Of a stretch of DNA of 64,000 nt, positions 34,436-43,500 are shown in pieces. The notes under the pieces were generated by a model. The model was given only the letters and a program-made list of their open reading frames with translations. It did no database searches and was not told where the DNA came from. Each line of letters begins with the position of its first letter. Positions within the stretch are counted from its first letter, which is position 1. The translations under genes were made by a program, and so were the position numbers. Source of the DNA: an uncultured Paracoccaceae bacterium (lineage in GTDB: Bacteria; Pseudomonadota; Alphaproteobacteria; Rhodobacterales; Rhodobacteraceae); NCBI GenBank assembly GCA_947503925.1, contig CANNFQ010000004.1, positions 186,001 through 250,000 on the forward strand, written 5' to 3'.

Positions 34436-36172
34436 TTACTCAGAGGCCCAGCGGGCAACGAGTTCGTCATAGTTGACGGTCTCGCCCTGTGGTTTCTCAT
34501 TCTCCAGCGGTGGCTTGGCACCACCATTGGCGAACCAGTATTCCGCGTCCTGTTCTTCGTTCAGACGTGGACCACAACCGCCATAGACATTGGCAGCTTC
34601 ATCAGCCTGCTGCATCCGGCCCATGGTGATGTCCATTTCTTCGGCCAGACGATCCATGGCTTCCTGCGGCGTAAACGCGCCAGAGTTCACGTCACCAATC
34701 TGCTGCCACCAGATCTGCGCCAGCTTTGGGTAGTCAGGCACGTTGATACCGGTTGGCGACCATGCCACCCGATCAGGTGAGCGGTAGAATTCCACCAGAC
34801 CACCCAATTGCGGTGCGCGTTCACTGAACGATTCATGGTTCACGGTGCTGTCGCGGATGAAGGTCAGCCCAACATGTGATTTTTTGACATCCACGGTCTT
34901 GGAAACCACGAATTGTGCATAAAGCCATGCAGCCTGCGCCCGATCAGCCGGTGTGGAGTTCAGGAATGTCCAGGACCCGACGTCCTGATAGCCAACCTTC
35001 TGACCTTCTTCCCAATATGGACCATGCGGGGATGGGGCCATCCGCCACAAGGGTGTGCCTTCTTCGTCCACGGTGTTGTTGCCTGCGGATTGCGGGGCAA
35101 CCATGTCGGCGGTGAAGGCCGTGTACCAGAAGATCTGCTGTGCGACGTTACCTTGGGCAAGTGCTGGCAGTGACTGATAGAAGTCATATGACGCCGCACC
35201 AGGAGGCGCGTATTTGCGCAGCCATTCGTCCCATTTGCGAATCGCATAAACTGCCGCTGGGCCGTTTGCAGCACCGCCGCGGGTGACAGAGGCACCAACT
35301 GGGTTACATGTGCCCGCTTCCATGCGGATACCCCATTCGTCGATAGGGATGCCGTTCGGCTCGCCCACGGAACCGGCACCAGCCATTGAAAGCCACGCAT
35401 CAGTCATCCGCCAGCCAAGGTCAGGGGCACGCTTGCCGTAGTCCATGTGACCGTAGATTTCGACGCCATCAATCTCTTTGACGTCCTCGCTGAAGAATTC
35501 CGCGATGTCCTCATAAGCGGACCAGTTTACTGGCACACCAAGGTCATAGCCGTATTTTTCCTTGAAGGCTGCTTGCAGGTCTTCGCGGTCAAACCAGTCT
35601 TTGCGGAACCAGTAGAGGTTTGCGAATTGCTGGTCTGGCAGCTGATAGAGGTTGCCATCGGGACCCGTCGTGAACTGGATGCCCATGAAGTCCTGCAAAT
35701 CAAGCGTTGGCGACGTGGTTGCGGCCCAGTCACCGGCCATCTGCTCTGTCAGGTTATAGGCCTGTTGCAGCCGCGAGTGCGTGCCGATCAGGTCACTGTC
35801 GTTGACATAGCCGTCATAGAGGTTCCGGTTGGTCTGCATCTGGGTTTGCACCGCTTGCACGACCTCGCCTTCGCCAAGAATCTGGTGGTTCACCTTGATG
35901 CCGGTGATTTCCTCGAAGGCTTTTGTCAGCACTTCGGATTCGTATGAATGGGTTGGAATGCCCTCGGACAGGACGTTGATTTCCATGCCGGAATAAGGCT
36001 CGGCAGCGCTGATGAACCATTGCATTTCGGCCAGCTGTTCGTCTTTCGACAACGTTGATGGCTGGAATTCCTGATCAATCCACCGCTGTGCCGCAGCTTC
36101 ATCGGCCAAAGCGGTATTGGACCCCGCAAGCAGCGCTGTCATGGCTGCCGCGGAGAGCAGATACTTACGCAT
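34436..36172 (-). CDS. glpV: Glycerol ABC transporter substrate-binding protein GlpV
   Basis: 578 aa, with a signal peptide (MRKYLLSAAAMTALLAGSNTALA), long for a binding protein but usual for GlpV. 'ITGIKVNHQILGEGEVVQAVQTQMQ' and 'YDGYVNDSDLIG' are family blocks. GGGAGGAG precedes the ATG. It is the first gene of glpV-S-T-P-Q-U. It should capture glycerol in the periplasm. Neither glpD, glpK nor glpR is in the window. Confidence 0.9.
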   Translation of the reverse strand: MRKYLLSAAAMTALLAGSNTALADEAAAQRWIDQEFQPSTLSKDEQLAEMQWFISAAEPYSGMEINVLSEGIPTHSYESEVLTKAFEEITGIKVNHQILGEGEVVQAVQTQMQTNRNLYDGYVNDSDLIGTHSRLQQAYNLTEQMAGDWAATTSPTLDLQDFMGIQFTTGPDGNLYQLPDQQFANLYWFRKDWFDREDLQAAFKEKYGYDLGVPVNWSAYEDIAEFFSEDVKEIDGVEIYGHMDYGKRAPDLGWRMTDAWLSMAGAGSVGEPNGIPIDEWGIRMEAGTCNPVGASVTRGGAANGPAAVYAIRKWDEWLRKYAPPGAASYDFYQSLPALAQGNVAQQIFWYTAFTADMVAPQSAGNNTVDEEGTPLWRMAPSPHGPYWEEGQKVGYQDVGSWTFLNSTPADRAQAAWLYAQFVVSKTVDVKKSHVGLTFIRDSTVNHESFSERAPQLGGLVEFYRSPDRVAWSPTGINVPDYPKLAQIWWQQIGDVNSGAFTPQEAMDRLAEEMDITMGRMQQADEAANVYGGCGPRLNEEQDAEYWFANGGAKPPLENEKPQGETVNYDELVARWASE

Positions 36173-36227
36173 CTTGTCTCCTCCCTTGAGATTATATGAG
36201 CCGGATTTCGCCGACTGCCTTAACTTG

Positions 36228-36235
36228 GTTCGAAC
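36228..36235. promoter_or_regulatory. GTTCGAAC palindrome in the glpV upstream region
   Basis: The 260-bp AT-rich region between glpV and the divergent brnA-like gene contains GTTCGAAC about 56 bp before the glpV start. A TTCGAA core is compatible with DeoR-type (GlpR) sites, but the element is short and could be chance. No gene is seen in the rest of this gap. Confidence 0.25.
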
Positions 36236-36433
36236 TGTATGAATTTGTCAAACTAAAATCTTAGTATTAATAAATTAGTTTTCAGAATATTGAATCTATT
36301 AGGAAATTTTTGACCCAAAAAGCCTTGTCGGCATCCCGTCTGCGATGCGTCGGCAAAACGTCGGACCCTTTCGCACGCTTGGTTCCCGCCCTGTTAACCC
36401 GGCACTGGCAAGGTGATGCCAAAGGAGACCACA

Positions 36434-36829
36434 ATGCCCCGGATGACCAAGGCCGAACGGATTGCCCGCCAGGGCATGATCCGGTTCCTGAACGAAGAAA
36501 TGCTGCGCGATGGTGATGTATCATTACAGATGCGCGAGAAGGTCCCAGCGGCTTGGCATACGCTGGAACATGATCTGGATGTGCTGGAGCCGAAGACGAA
36601 GATCACGCTGCGGCTGGATGATAGCGTGGCTAAGTTTTACCGCGCCATGGGGCCTGGATATCAGGCGCGGATCAGCCGCATTCTGGCGCTTTGGGCCAAT
36701 ATGAAAATCGGCGACGCACTTCGCAGCGAAGAGATGCTGTATGCCCAGATGAAGAAACTGAACGAAGAGGATGACGCGCGCATGGCGCTGGGAGAGGCGC
36801 CGCTTGGCTTTGGCGCCGATGTCGGTTGA
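36434..36829 (+). CDS. BrnA-type antitoxin-like protein (orphan)
   Basis: 131 aa from the ATG at 36434, which has AAAGGAG upstream; the track start at 36413 lacks it. The centre 'KITLRLDDSVAKFYRAMGPGYQARISRILALWANM' is the BrnA ribbon-helix-helix-like domain. BrnA normally neutralises and co-represses the RNase BrnT. No BrnT gene lies on either side, and this protein has a longer N-terminal region and C-terminal tail than typical BrnA. It may be a stand-alone regulator. Confidence 0.75.
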   Translation: MPRMTKAERIARQGMIRFLNEEMLRDGDVSLQMREKVPAAWHTLEHDLDVLEPKTKITLRLDDSVAKFYRAMGPGYQARISRILALWANMKIGDALRSEEMLYAQMKKLNEEDDARMALGEAPLGFGADVG

Positions 36830-36831
36830 CA

Positions 36832-36880
36832 TCTGCCGGTGCGCAGGGGGTTGGGTGTGGTGTACAGCGCCACCGGCAGA
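36832..36880 (+). terminator. Inverted repeat after the brnA-like gene
   Basis: TCTGCCGGTG (36832-36841) and CACCGGCAGA (36871-36880) are perfect 10-bp arms with a 29-base loop, starting 2 bp past the stop. No T run follows. It may be a bidirectional end for the convergent genes. Confidence 0.4.
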
Positions 36881-36905
36881 ATGTCAGATACGATCTAGTG
36901 AGATG

Positions 36906-37088
36906 TTAAATCGTGTTTGTGGTTCGGACAGAGACGCGGGACCAGGCGAATGCCGTGAGACACACGGCACCAACAACTGCAAAATACAGCATCGTCGCTT
37001 GCCCGGCGTTCATGCCCGTCAAGGCATAAGAGAGCACGGACGCGAGTAGTGCGACGATACTTCCGATCAGCAGGGGAATTGCGGCCAT
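36906..37088 (-). CDS. Small membrane protein of unknown function
   Basis: 60 aa with two hydrophobic segments (about 4-23 and 29-49) and a short basic, polar C-terminus. No recognisable family. The ribosome-binding site is weak (GAAAGA). It lies between the brnA-like gene and the outer-membrane barrel gene. The two clear transmembrane segments favour a real gene over a chance frame. Confidence 0.5.
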   Translation of the reverse strand: MAAIPLLIGSIVALLASVLSYALTGMNAGQATMLYFAVVGAVCLTAFAWSRVSVRTTNTI

Positions 37089-37297
37089 TGGTCTATCTTT
37101 CGTTTATCCTGATTCAAGATTAACCGTCTAAACTGGGCAGAATTGTGGGGAGTTTGCGTAGATTCTGCGTAGTTTTCTTTAACAGTTGTTAATCTTTCGC
37201 TGTGTCACCGCTTATTGGACCCATTGTTTTTCGGCTCGCATCAGTCCAATTGCACCTTTCTGCACCGTCACTGGACGTCACGATGTTTGTCGCCTGT

Positions 37298-37903
37298 TCA
37301 GAACTTGTAGGACGCCCGGATCGAGAAACTGTTGACTGTGCCGTCCACATCCCGAAGGTTTGCCACAGAAGGTGGCGTGAAATCGAAACTTCGCGATACC
37401 AGTTCTGCACTTATGCGAAACTGCTCGTTTATCGCGAAATTAACCCCTGCGCCAACAAGAAGCCCAGCCTCGAATTTTTCAAATTCGCGGCGCAGCGCGG
37501 TTGTGGGTGATACTGGGTCGAGGGAATCGACGGTGAAGTGTCCGTAAGAAAGACCAAATAGACCGTAAGGCATGAACCGTCCGGCATCGTAGCCAGCCTT
37601 GGCTTTGATATCGATCAATGTGTTGTATTCGTAGCGATCTTCGAAATCTTCTTCGAACACATCCCCTGCGGAGATCGCAAATTCACCCCCAAGAACGAGG
37701 TTGCTGACGGACCGGTGATACCCAACAAACCCACCGAACATTCTGCCCGATAGGTCGTAATCCTCGATTGGATCGTAGTCGTAGGAGTTCTGTCCAGAGA
37801 ATTGCGAGAATGCCAGCCCAACGTAGGGTCCATCCCATGCGGATTGCGCGGATGCCGCCCCTGCACTGGCGATCACGATTACTGTTAGCAAATATTGTTT
37901 CAT
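37298..37903 (-). CDS. Outer-membrane beta-barrel protein
   Basis: 201 aa from the ATG at 37903 (MKQYLLTVIVIASAGAASAQS), a clear signal peptide. Alternating strands such as 'WDGPYVGLAFSQFSG', 'MFGGFVGYHR' and 'VLGGEFAISAG' and the final Phe (SIRASYKF) fit the small OMP beta-barrel family (OmpA-like/Omp25-like). It should sit in the outer membrane; the ligand or role is unknown. It appears monocistronic. Confidence 0.82.
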   Translation of the reverse strand: MKQYLLTVIVIASAGAASAQSAWDGPYVGLAFSQFSGQNSYDYDPIEDYDLSGRMFGGFVGYHRSVSNLVLGGEFAISAGDVFEEDFEDRYEYNTLIDIKAKAGYDAGRFMPYGLFGLSYGHFTVDSLDPVSPTTALRREFEKFEAGLLVGAGVNFAINEQFRISAELVSRSFDFTPPSVANLRDVDGTVNSFSIRASYKF

Positions 37904-38071
37904 CACGTCGCAGCCCCTCAAAACACCGACTCGTCAAAATGGGATGGCTGCATGGATGATTGCTGCCCCCCAACAGCACGTCATGTGTAACGCACGCCGC
38001 CTTTGCTGCAAGCGGCTGTAAGGTTGAGGTTGTAAAGGATGGCAGTTGTTGCCGAATTGCCCCGTTGATCA

Positions 38072-38105
38072 ACAACCATGCGGTGTGCGTACCCCGCATG
38101 GTTGT
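38072..38105 (-). terminator. Long stem-loop downstream of ettA
   Basis: CAACCATGCGG (38073-38083) pairs perfectly with CCGCATGGTTG (38094-38104), an 11-bp stem with a 10-base loop, starting about 12 bp beyond the ettA stop. On the minus strand it is followed by TTGATC, so the T run is weak. Confidence 0.6.
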
Positions 38106-38116
38106 GTTCGCATGTT

Positions 38117-39772
38117 TCAGCGCACGAATTTCTTGTGCTTCATCCGCTTGGGTTCCAACGCGTCAGCACCGAGTCGCCGCTTTTTATCTTCTTCATAATC
38201 AGTAAACGCGCCTTGGAACCATTCCACATGGGCGTCGCCTTCGAAGGCCAGGATATGCGTGCAGATCCGGTCGAGGAAGAAGCGGTCGTGGCTGATGACC
38301 ACGGCGCAGCCTGCAAAGCTGACCAGTGCGTCTTCCAAGGCCCGCAAGGTTTCAACGTCAAGGTCGTTGGTCGGTTCGTCAAGCAGGAGGACGTTGCCGC
38401 CGGATTTCAGCAACTTCGCCATATGGACCCGGTTGCGTTCACCGCCAGACAGAAGCCCAACTTTCTTTTGCTGGTCCCCGCCTTTGAAATTGAAGGCAGA
38501 GCAGTAAGCGCGGGAGTTCATCGACGCATCACCCAATTCGATGATCTCGGCCCCGCCGCTGATTTCTTCCCAGACGGTACTGTCTGCACTCAGCGCGTCG
38601 CGTGACTGGTCCACGTAAGACAGTTTGACGGTGTCGCCATATTCCACAGACCCTTCGTCTGGCTCGGCCTGCCCGGTCAGCATGGAGAACAGCGTGGATT
38701 TACCCGCACCGTTCGGCCCGATCACCCCAACGATACCGCCCGGGGGCAAGTCGAATGACAGACCTTCGATCAGGAGCTTATCACCCATCGCCTTTTTGAG
38801 GCTTTCAACCTCGATCACCTTGGACCCAAGCCGTGGCCCGTTTGGAATGATGATCTGTGCGCGCCCGACCTTTTCCTTTTCTGACTGGTTTGCCAGTTCG
38901 TTATATGAGGCGATCCGGGCCTTGGATTTGGCTTGCCGTGCTTTCGCACCCTGCTGCATCCATTCCAATTCACGGGCGAGGGTCCGCTGCTTGGACTTGT
39001 CTTCCTTGGCTTCTTTTTCCAGACGTTTGGCCTTGGCCTCCAGCCAGCTGGAATAGTTGCCTTCGTGCGGGATGCCCGACCCGCGGTCGAGTTCCAGAAT
39101 CCATCCGGTGATCGCATCAAGGAAATACCGGTCGTGAGTGACGATCAGGATCGTGCCTTTGTAGTCGATCAGGTGCTGTTGCAGCCATGCGATGGTTTCG
39201 GCGTCGAGGTGGTTCGTCGGTTCATCAAGCAGCAGCATGTCGGGTGCGTCGAGCAGCAGTTGACACAAAGCCACGCGGCGTTTTTCGCCACCCGAGAGGG
39301 TCGTCACATCGGCATCGTCAGGGGGGCAGCGCAGCGCCTCCATGCTGATGTCGATCTGCGCGTCGAGATCCCACAGGTTCGCGGCGTCGATCTGGTCTTG
39401 CAAGGCAGCCATCTCATCTGCGGTTTCTTCGGAATAGTTCATGGCGACTTCGTTATAGCGGTCAAGGATCGCCTTTTTATCGGCTACGCCCAGCATGACG
39501 TTTTCGCGCACGGTCAGGTTCGGGTCGAGGTCCGGTTCCTGCGGCAGGTAGCCCACGCGTGCGCCTTCGGCCGCCCAGGCCTCGCCCTGGAATTCCTTGT
39601 CTTGCCCCGCCATGATCCGCATGAGCGTGGATTTACCGGTGCCATTGACCCCGACCACGCCGATCTTCACCCCTGGCAGGAAGTTCAGCCGGATGTTTTC
39701 GAACACCTTTTTCCCGCCGGGATAGGTTTTGGACACGCCGTCCATGAAATAGACGAATTGATTGCTGGCCAT
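38117..39772 (-). CDS. ettA: Energy-dependent translational throttle protein EttA (ABC-F)
   Basis: 551 aa with two ABC domains: Walker A GVNGTGKST and GPNGAGKST, signatures LSGGEKRR and LSGGERNR. The linker arm 'LARELEWMQQGAKARQAKSKARI' and overall length are those of EttA. It binds the ribosomal E-site and gates entry to elongation according to ATP/ADP level. It is cytoplasmic and has no transport domain. Monocistronic as far as can be seen. Confidence 0.95.
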   Translation of the reverse strand: MASNQFVYFMDGVSKTYPGGKKVFENIRLNFLPGVKIGVVGVNGTGKSTLMRIMAGQDKEFQGEAWAAEGARVGYLPQEPDLDPNLTVRENVMLGVADKKAILDRYNEVAMNYSEETADEMAALQDQIDAANLWDLDAQIDISMEALRCPPDDADVTTLSGGEKRRVALCQLLLDAPDMLLLDEPTNHLDAETIAWLQQHLIDYKGTILIVTHDRYFLDAITGWILELDRGSGIPHEGNYSSWLEAKAKRLEKEAKEDKSKQRTLARELEWMQQGAKARQAKSKARIASYNELANQSEKEKVGRAQIIIPNGPRLGSKVIEVESLKKAMGDKLLIEGLSFDLPPGGIVGVIGPNGAGKSTLFSMLTGQAEPDEGSVEYGDTVKLSYVDQSRDALSADSTVWEEISGGAEIIELGDASMNSRAYCSAFNFKGGDQQKKVGLLSGGERNRVHMAKLLKSGGNVLLLDEPTNDLDVETLRALEDALVSFAGCAVVISHDRFFLDRICTHILAFEGDAHVEWFQGAFTDYEEDKKRRLGADALEPKRMKHKKFVR

Positions 39773-39847
39773 GGGCGCTGCTCCGCACTGCTAAGAATTC
39801 GCCCTTCGTTAGCGGAACGTGGCAGCGGGGGCAATCACTGTGGTGTT

Positions 39848-41440
39848 TTAGCCGTTGGCGGCCTGCACCCAGATTTCGACCCGTCGGTTGATCGCCCGGC
39901 CGGTTTCGGTGGTGTTGCAGGCAGATGGGGCGATTTCACCATAGCCCGCGGTTTGGAAATCGACCCCTGACAACCGGTCACCGGCAAAGTCCTGAAGCGT
40001 GGTCAGCACCTGCTGCGCCCGCCCGACGGACAAGGCACGGTTGCTTTCGAATGCGCCCACATCATCGGTGAAGCCGACCATCAATACTTTTGTACCCGCT
40101 GGCGCGCTTTCCAGATAATCCGCCAGACGGGCGAGGTTCAAAAGGCCCCGCCTGTCCAATGTGGATGACCCTGTCCGGAAGCGGAATGTCGATGACAGCC
40201 TGTCATAGGCGCCCATCTGCGCGAGCATGTCGCGGATCACCCCCGCCTCAAACGGGTCGACATCGGCGTCGTTCAGCTGCTGCGCGCGTGTGCTGTCGGC
40301 GGTCTGTGGTTGCCGGGCGATGCCAAGGTCGATGAAGCCGGCCTTGCTGATCACGGAATCCGCTGCGTCAGAGGTTACATAATCCACGAAATCGGCCGCT
40401 TTTTCATCAAGCGTATCTGCCCGGTTATAAAGGTAGAGAAACCGTTGCAGCGCGTATTCTTCGGTTCGTGCTGAAAAGGTGTCGGGCGTCATACGCAGCC
40501 CGCATTCGTTGATCAGGGTCAGGGGCTTGGCCCCCCGCTGGAAGGCGTACCCGACAAAACCTATCCCGTTGGGATCGGCATTCACCGAAGCGGCCATTTC
40601 AGTGCTGGTGGCTGTGATGGTCATGTTTGGTGGTGCGGTGGGGACATCCGCCCCATAGAGCCGTTCTTCAAAGGTGCTGCGCGTACCGGTGTCATCTGCC
40701 CGGCCATAAACCACGATGGGTGCATCAGCGCCGCCGATCTCTGACCAGTTGGTGATTTTTCCGCTATAAATCCCACGCAATTCGTCGGTGGTAATCTGGT
40801 CGATTGTGTTGTTGGGATGGGTGATTACCACAAGCGAATCGACGGCAAAGATATGTTCGTTTTCCGGGGCAACCATATTGCCTGCGCCATCGTCGCGCAG
40901 CGCCCGCGCCTCTGCCGGGCGGATCCGCCGCGATGACATACCGATCTGCGCGGATCGGTCCAGCAGCCCCCGAAACGCATCGATGGATCCTGTCGAACTG
41001 ACCAGATAGGAACCGAGCGGATCGCCAAAGCCTTCTTCGCCGACTATTTCGGCAAATATTTCGTTTTCGTCTGGTGTGTCGCTGACGGTGACGTCGGCCC
41101 CCAGAAAGGCCCCATAGCCCGAAAGCAGCAGGGGCATCACGCCTACACCAACGGATTGCGAGCCTGCGATAGTGACATCGGCCTCTGTCGCGGCTGTGCT
41201 GGGGCAAGGCTCGCCTTCGCAGCGTACCCGCGTTGCGGAAATGCGCAGATCACCCAGATCGGTTCGGATCACATAGTTGTTGTCCTTGAATTCGATAAAC
41301 TCGCCAACGAGGTTTACCGTGCCGTCCGCAGATTTCAGCACCACCTCTTGCGCGAGGGTCGCCACAGGAGAAATCAGTGCAGTGCAAAGCGCGATGGCGG
41401 ACACTAGATTTCGGTTCCCCCCAGTGATTGCAGTTGCCAT
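39848..41440 (-). CDS. PstS-like phosphate-binding / OmpA-domain fusion protein
   Basis: 530 aa. After a signal region ending near SPVATLAQE comes a PBP-like domain (about 90-380) with 'GSQSVGVGVMPLLLSGY' and 'GRADDTGTRSTFEERLYG', as in PstS-type phosphate-binding proteins. The C-terminus (about 410-528) is an OmpA domain with 'VLMVGFTDDVGAFESNRALSVGRAQQV' and 'AINRRVEIWV', which anchors to peptidoglycan. The fusion would tether a phosphate (or other oxyanion) binder to the cell wall. Start could be the Met at 41440 or one of the following candidates. Confidence 0.85.
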   Translation of the reverse strand: MATAITGGNRNLVSAIALCTALISPVATLAQEVVLKSADGTVNLVGEFIEFKDNNYVIRTDLGDLRISATRVRCEGEPCPSTAATEADVTIAGSQSVGVGVMPLLLSGYGAFLGADVTVSDTPDENEIFAEIVGEEGFGDPLGSYLVSSTGSIDAFRGLLDRSAQIGMSSRRIRPAEARALRDDGAGNMVAPENEHIFAVDSLVVITHPNNTIDQITTDELRGIYSGKITNWSEIGGADAPIVVYGRADDTGTRSTFEERLYGADVPTAPPNMTITATSTEMAASVNADPNGIGFVGYAFQRGAKPLTLINECGLRMTPDTFSARTEEYALQRFLYLYNRADTLDEKAADFVDYVTSDAADSVISKAGFIDLGIARQPQTADSTRAQQLNDADVDPFEAGVIRDMLAQMGAYDRLSSTFRFRTGSSTLDRRGLLNLARLADYLESAPAGTKVLMVGFTDDVGAFESNRALSVGRAQQVLTTLQDFAGDRLSGVDFQTAGYGEIAPSACNTTETGRAINRRVEIWVQAANG

Positions 41441-42004
41441 ACGTATTCTCCATCCATTTACTCGTAATGTTTGCAGAATACTTAACTAATTGATTTTGCA
41501 AACAATAATTTATTAAACATCAACTTCGACGCCGTTACCGTCACCGCCGACCCTGCCAATGATTTGTGCATAAAGTAAGGCGGTTGGAAACTGCTATGTT
41601 CTAATTAGTCGATATCGCGTTGCCAGACGATAGTTTCTTTGGCTTAGCATCTCTGAAATGGGCATTTTTTCACGCGTAGGTTGTGGTTTTTGATGGAGCT
41701 GACACAGCGGACTGCGTGGAGCGATTGTATTTTACAATAAGTATTTAATAACAAAAGCTTATCCTTACTCGAGCTCGGCGTAATGGCCCTGTCACCTGTG
41801 CCCCTGGACTTTGGTTTATACCACTGCCGCGACCTGTGTCGCGCGTGGGGGATGCGGCAAAATGCCGTCTCATCGGCTGCGCGGGGTTCGCCGGTGGCGG
41901 GGGCTTTATCGCATGACGTCGAATCGGACTATCAAACGCCGGCATTCGCCACTTAGGATCATGGCCCTAAGCTCTACCTTGGATCCAGTCATTGAAGCGC
42001 TATG

Positions 42005-42086
42005 CGAAATACCCGCAATCACATAACGCTGCCTGAAACCCGCGATTTCAACGCATTATGTGATACGTGATGTTTCAGGTATTTCG
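42005..42086. repeat. Imperfect palindrome of about 80 bp
   Basis: Outer arms CGAAATACC (42005-42013) and GGTATTTCG (42078-42086) are perfectly inverted. Inside them ATCACATAACGC and GCATTATGTGAT are inverted with one mismatch. The right half overlaps the 43-bp repeat that recurs at 43550-43592. It resembles a recombination site or a pair of element ends joined head to head. Confidence 0.6.
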
Positions 42087-42095
42087 TCAAACGCT
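42053..42095. repeat. 43-bp direct repeat, left copy
   Basis: Begins GCATTATGTGATACGTGATG and matches 43550-43592 at 39 of 43 positions in the same orientation. It ends 8 bp before the stop of the unknown gene; together the two copies bracket the two-gene TetR cassette. Confidence 0.75.
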
Positions 42096-42103
42096 ATGGA
42101 TCG

Positions 42104-42868
42104 TTAGGCAAGCTGATACAGGATCGGAATGGCGGCAGTGTTGTTTTGCTCAAAATTGTCCAACACGAATGGTTTGAATGTCCTGTTGAACAGTAATGCC
42201 GGTAAGATGTCGCGCAGACTGTCCCAGCGGCAGTGGTTGATGATTGTGTAGGGGATTGTCGTCGCGTCCTGAGGCAACAGAACAGTGGAATTGTCGAGGC
42301 CGGTTTGGTCCTGAAACCATCCTGCGGTGTAACTCCAGACCTGCAAGTTGATATCCAAACTGTCAGCGTAGAAATAGTTGAACAAGAAAACACCGTCGAC
42401 TGTGTGATCGACTGGGCCGATCCGGCGTGTGTTTGACGCGGCGATGCTCATTACATTATGAGACACTTTTTTGGTGTCCGCCAGAAGTGTGGCCCACTCG
42501 CGCGTGGCTTTGTAGATGTTCGCAGCTTCAGTGCTTTTGAATTCCAACAGCATGACAACATCAAATCGTGCGATCCGAACGTCGGGGCGCCTTTTCAGGA
42601 ACGCGCCACGACCTGGGGGGATGATTAGTGCCTTGAAAACTGTGGCGTCCAGAACGTCTTGGTCCGCCGCCAATGTCTGTGCAAGGGTTTTTAGCCTGCT
42701 CAGCAACTGTATCTTTGGCCTGCTCGGCATGAAAAAACCGATCGGTGGGCGATGATCCACCTCGGCTGCGAGCATGAGGTAGCCAGATTGGGTTGGTTCC
42801 ATCAGTGATACTTCAGGGAACATGTTCTTTGGCCCGACGATCTGCAGAGATTGCATTTGCGCGGTCAT
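42104..42868 (-). CDS. Conserved protein of unknown function in a TetR cassette
   Basis: 254 aa, soluble, no signal peptide or membrane segment. 'FDVVMLLEFKSTEAANIYKATREW' looks like a ferredoxin-like/dimeric alpha-beta-barrel strand-helix unit, and 'FNYFYADSLDINLQVWSYTAGWFQDQTGLDNSTVLLP' is a striking, probably conserved block. I do not recognise a named family. It overlaps the TetR gene by 4 bp and is presumably its regulatory target. The pair sits between 43-bp direct repeats and seems less GC-rich than its neighbours. Confidence 0.75.
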   Translation of the reverse strand: MTAQMQSLQIVGPKNMFPEVSLMEPTQSGYLMLAAEVDHRPPIGFFMPSRPKIQLLSRLKTLAQTLAADQDVLDATVFKALIIPPGRGAFLKRRPDVRIARFDVVMLLEFKSTEAANIYKATREWATLLADTKKVSHNVMSIAASNTRRIGPVDHTVDGVFLFNYFYADSLDINLQVWSYTAGWFQDQTGLDNSTVLLPQDATTIPYTIINHCRWDSLRDILPALLFNRTFKPFVLDNFEQNNTAAIPILYQLA

Positions 42869-43500
42869 TTTGTGTTCCTCGACTGGCTGAGGGTGGTCGC
42901 GATGAGCTCTAGATGGGCTTCGGCCAGCATGGTGGCATGCGCTATGTCAGCTTTGGAGGCGCTGCTGTGCAAATAGGCGATACGTAATCCGGCAAGTGGC
43001 CCGATAACCTGCCATATGGCGACTTCAACCGGAATGTCGTCTCGTAATTCTCCCCGTTCTTGCCAGGCACTGAAAACCGGTCGTAATTGCTGAGAAACGT
43101 TTTGCAGCGTGTCGCCGAGCCCGTCGGGTCCCATCCGTAGGACGAGTGAAGCAAATGCTCTGGCGCGTGGCGTCGACCACGTCGCAACGATGCTCTTGAA
43201 TATTTTCGGGATCGCGATTTCCGCCGGGGTCGTTTCAGACGGCAGATCAACGCCACTGCTTGCGAGCAAATCCGGACCTGCCTGTTTCAAGAGGGTTTCG
43301 AAAATTTCTTGTTTGCTCTTGAAATGGGCATAGAGAGCGGGATCGCTGACGCCGACTTTTGCTGCGATCTGACGCACCGTCGCGCCATCGAAACCACGCT
43401 CGGAGAACACCTCCAGCGCAGCGTCCAAAATGCGGTCTCGCGTTTCTCGCCGATCAGACAGCGGCGGACGACCGCGTCTTGGTTCAGGAAATTCCGTCAT
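42865..43500 (-). CDS. TetR/AcrR family transcriptional regulator
   Basis: 211 aa. 'TRDRILDAALEVFSERGFDGATVRQIAAKVGVSDPALYAHFKSKQEIFETLL' is a textbook TetR N-terminal HTH. The C-terminal ligand domain is generic. Its start codon lies inside a large palindrome, so autorepression is likely. The next gene overlaps it. Ligand unknown. Confidence 0.92.
   Translation of the reverse strand: MTEFPEPRRGRPPLSDRRETRDRILDAALEVFSERGFDGATVRQIAAKVGVSDPALYAHFKSKQEIFETLLKQAGPDLLASSGVDLPSETTPAEIAIPKIFKSIVATWSTPRARAFASLVLRMGPDGLGDTLQNVSQQLRPVFSAWQERGELRDDIPVEVAIWQVIGPLAGLRIAYLHSSASKADIAHATMLAEAHLELIATTLSQSRNTK

Larger units (their letters stand above)
41441..42103. other. Long intergenic region (663 bp) without a convincing gene
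   Basis: The left half is AT-rich and likely holds the promoter of the PstS-OmpA gene. The right half ends in a long imperfect palindrome and the first copy of a 43-bp repeat. A 57-codon plus-strand frame (41783-41956, MALSPVPLDFGLYHCRDL) exists but has no ribosome-binding site or recognisable family. The region may be a remnant of a mobile element. Confidence 0.5.

Noticed and set aside
38933-39970. 345-aa plus-strand ORF
   Set aside because: It is antisense to ettA and spans into the next gene; no domain is visible.
41783-41956. 57-codon plus-strand frame in the long gap
   Set aside because: There is no ribosome-binding site, no family and odd composition; it may be part of a decayed element but I cannot support it as a gene.
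42005-42110. Integron attC site reading of the palindrome (GTTAGGC at 42103-42109)
   Set aside because: A GTTRRRY-like core and a palindrome are present, but the second repeat lacks the same core, and no integrase or cassette series is visible.
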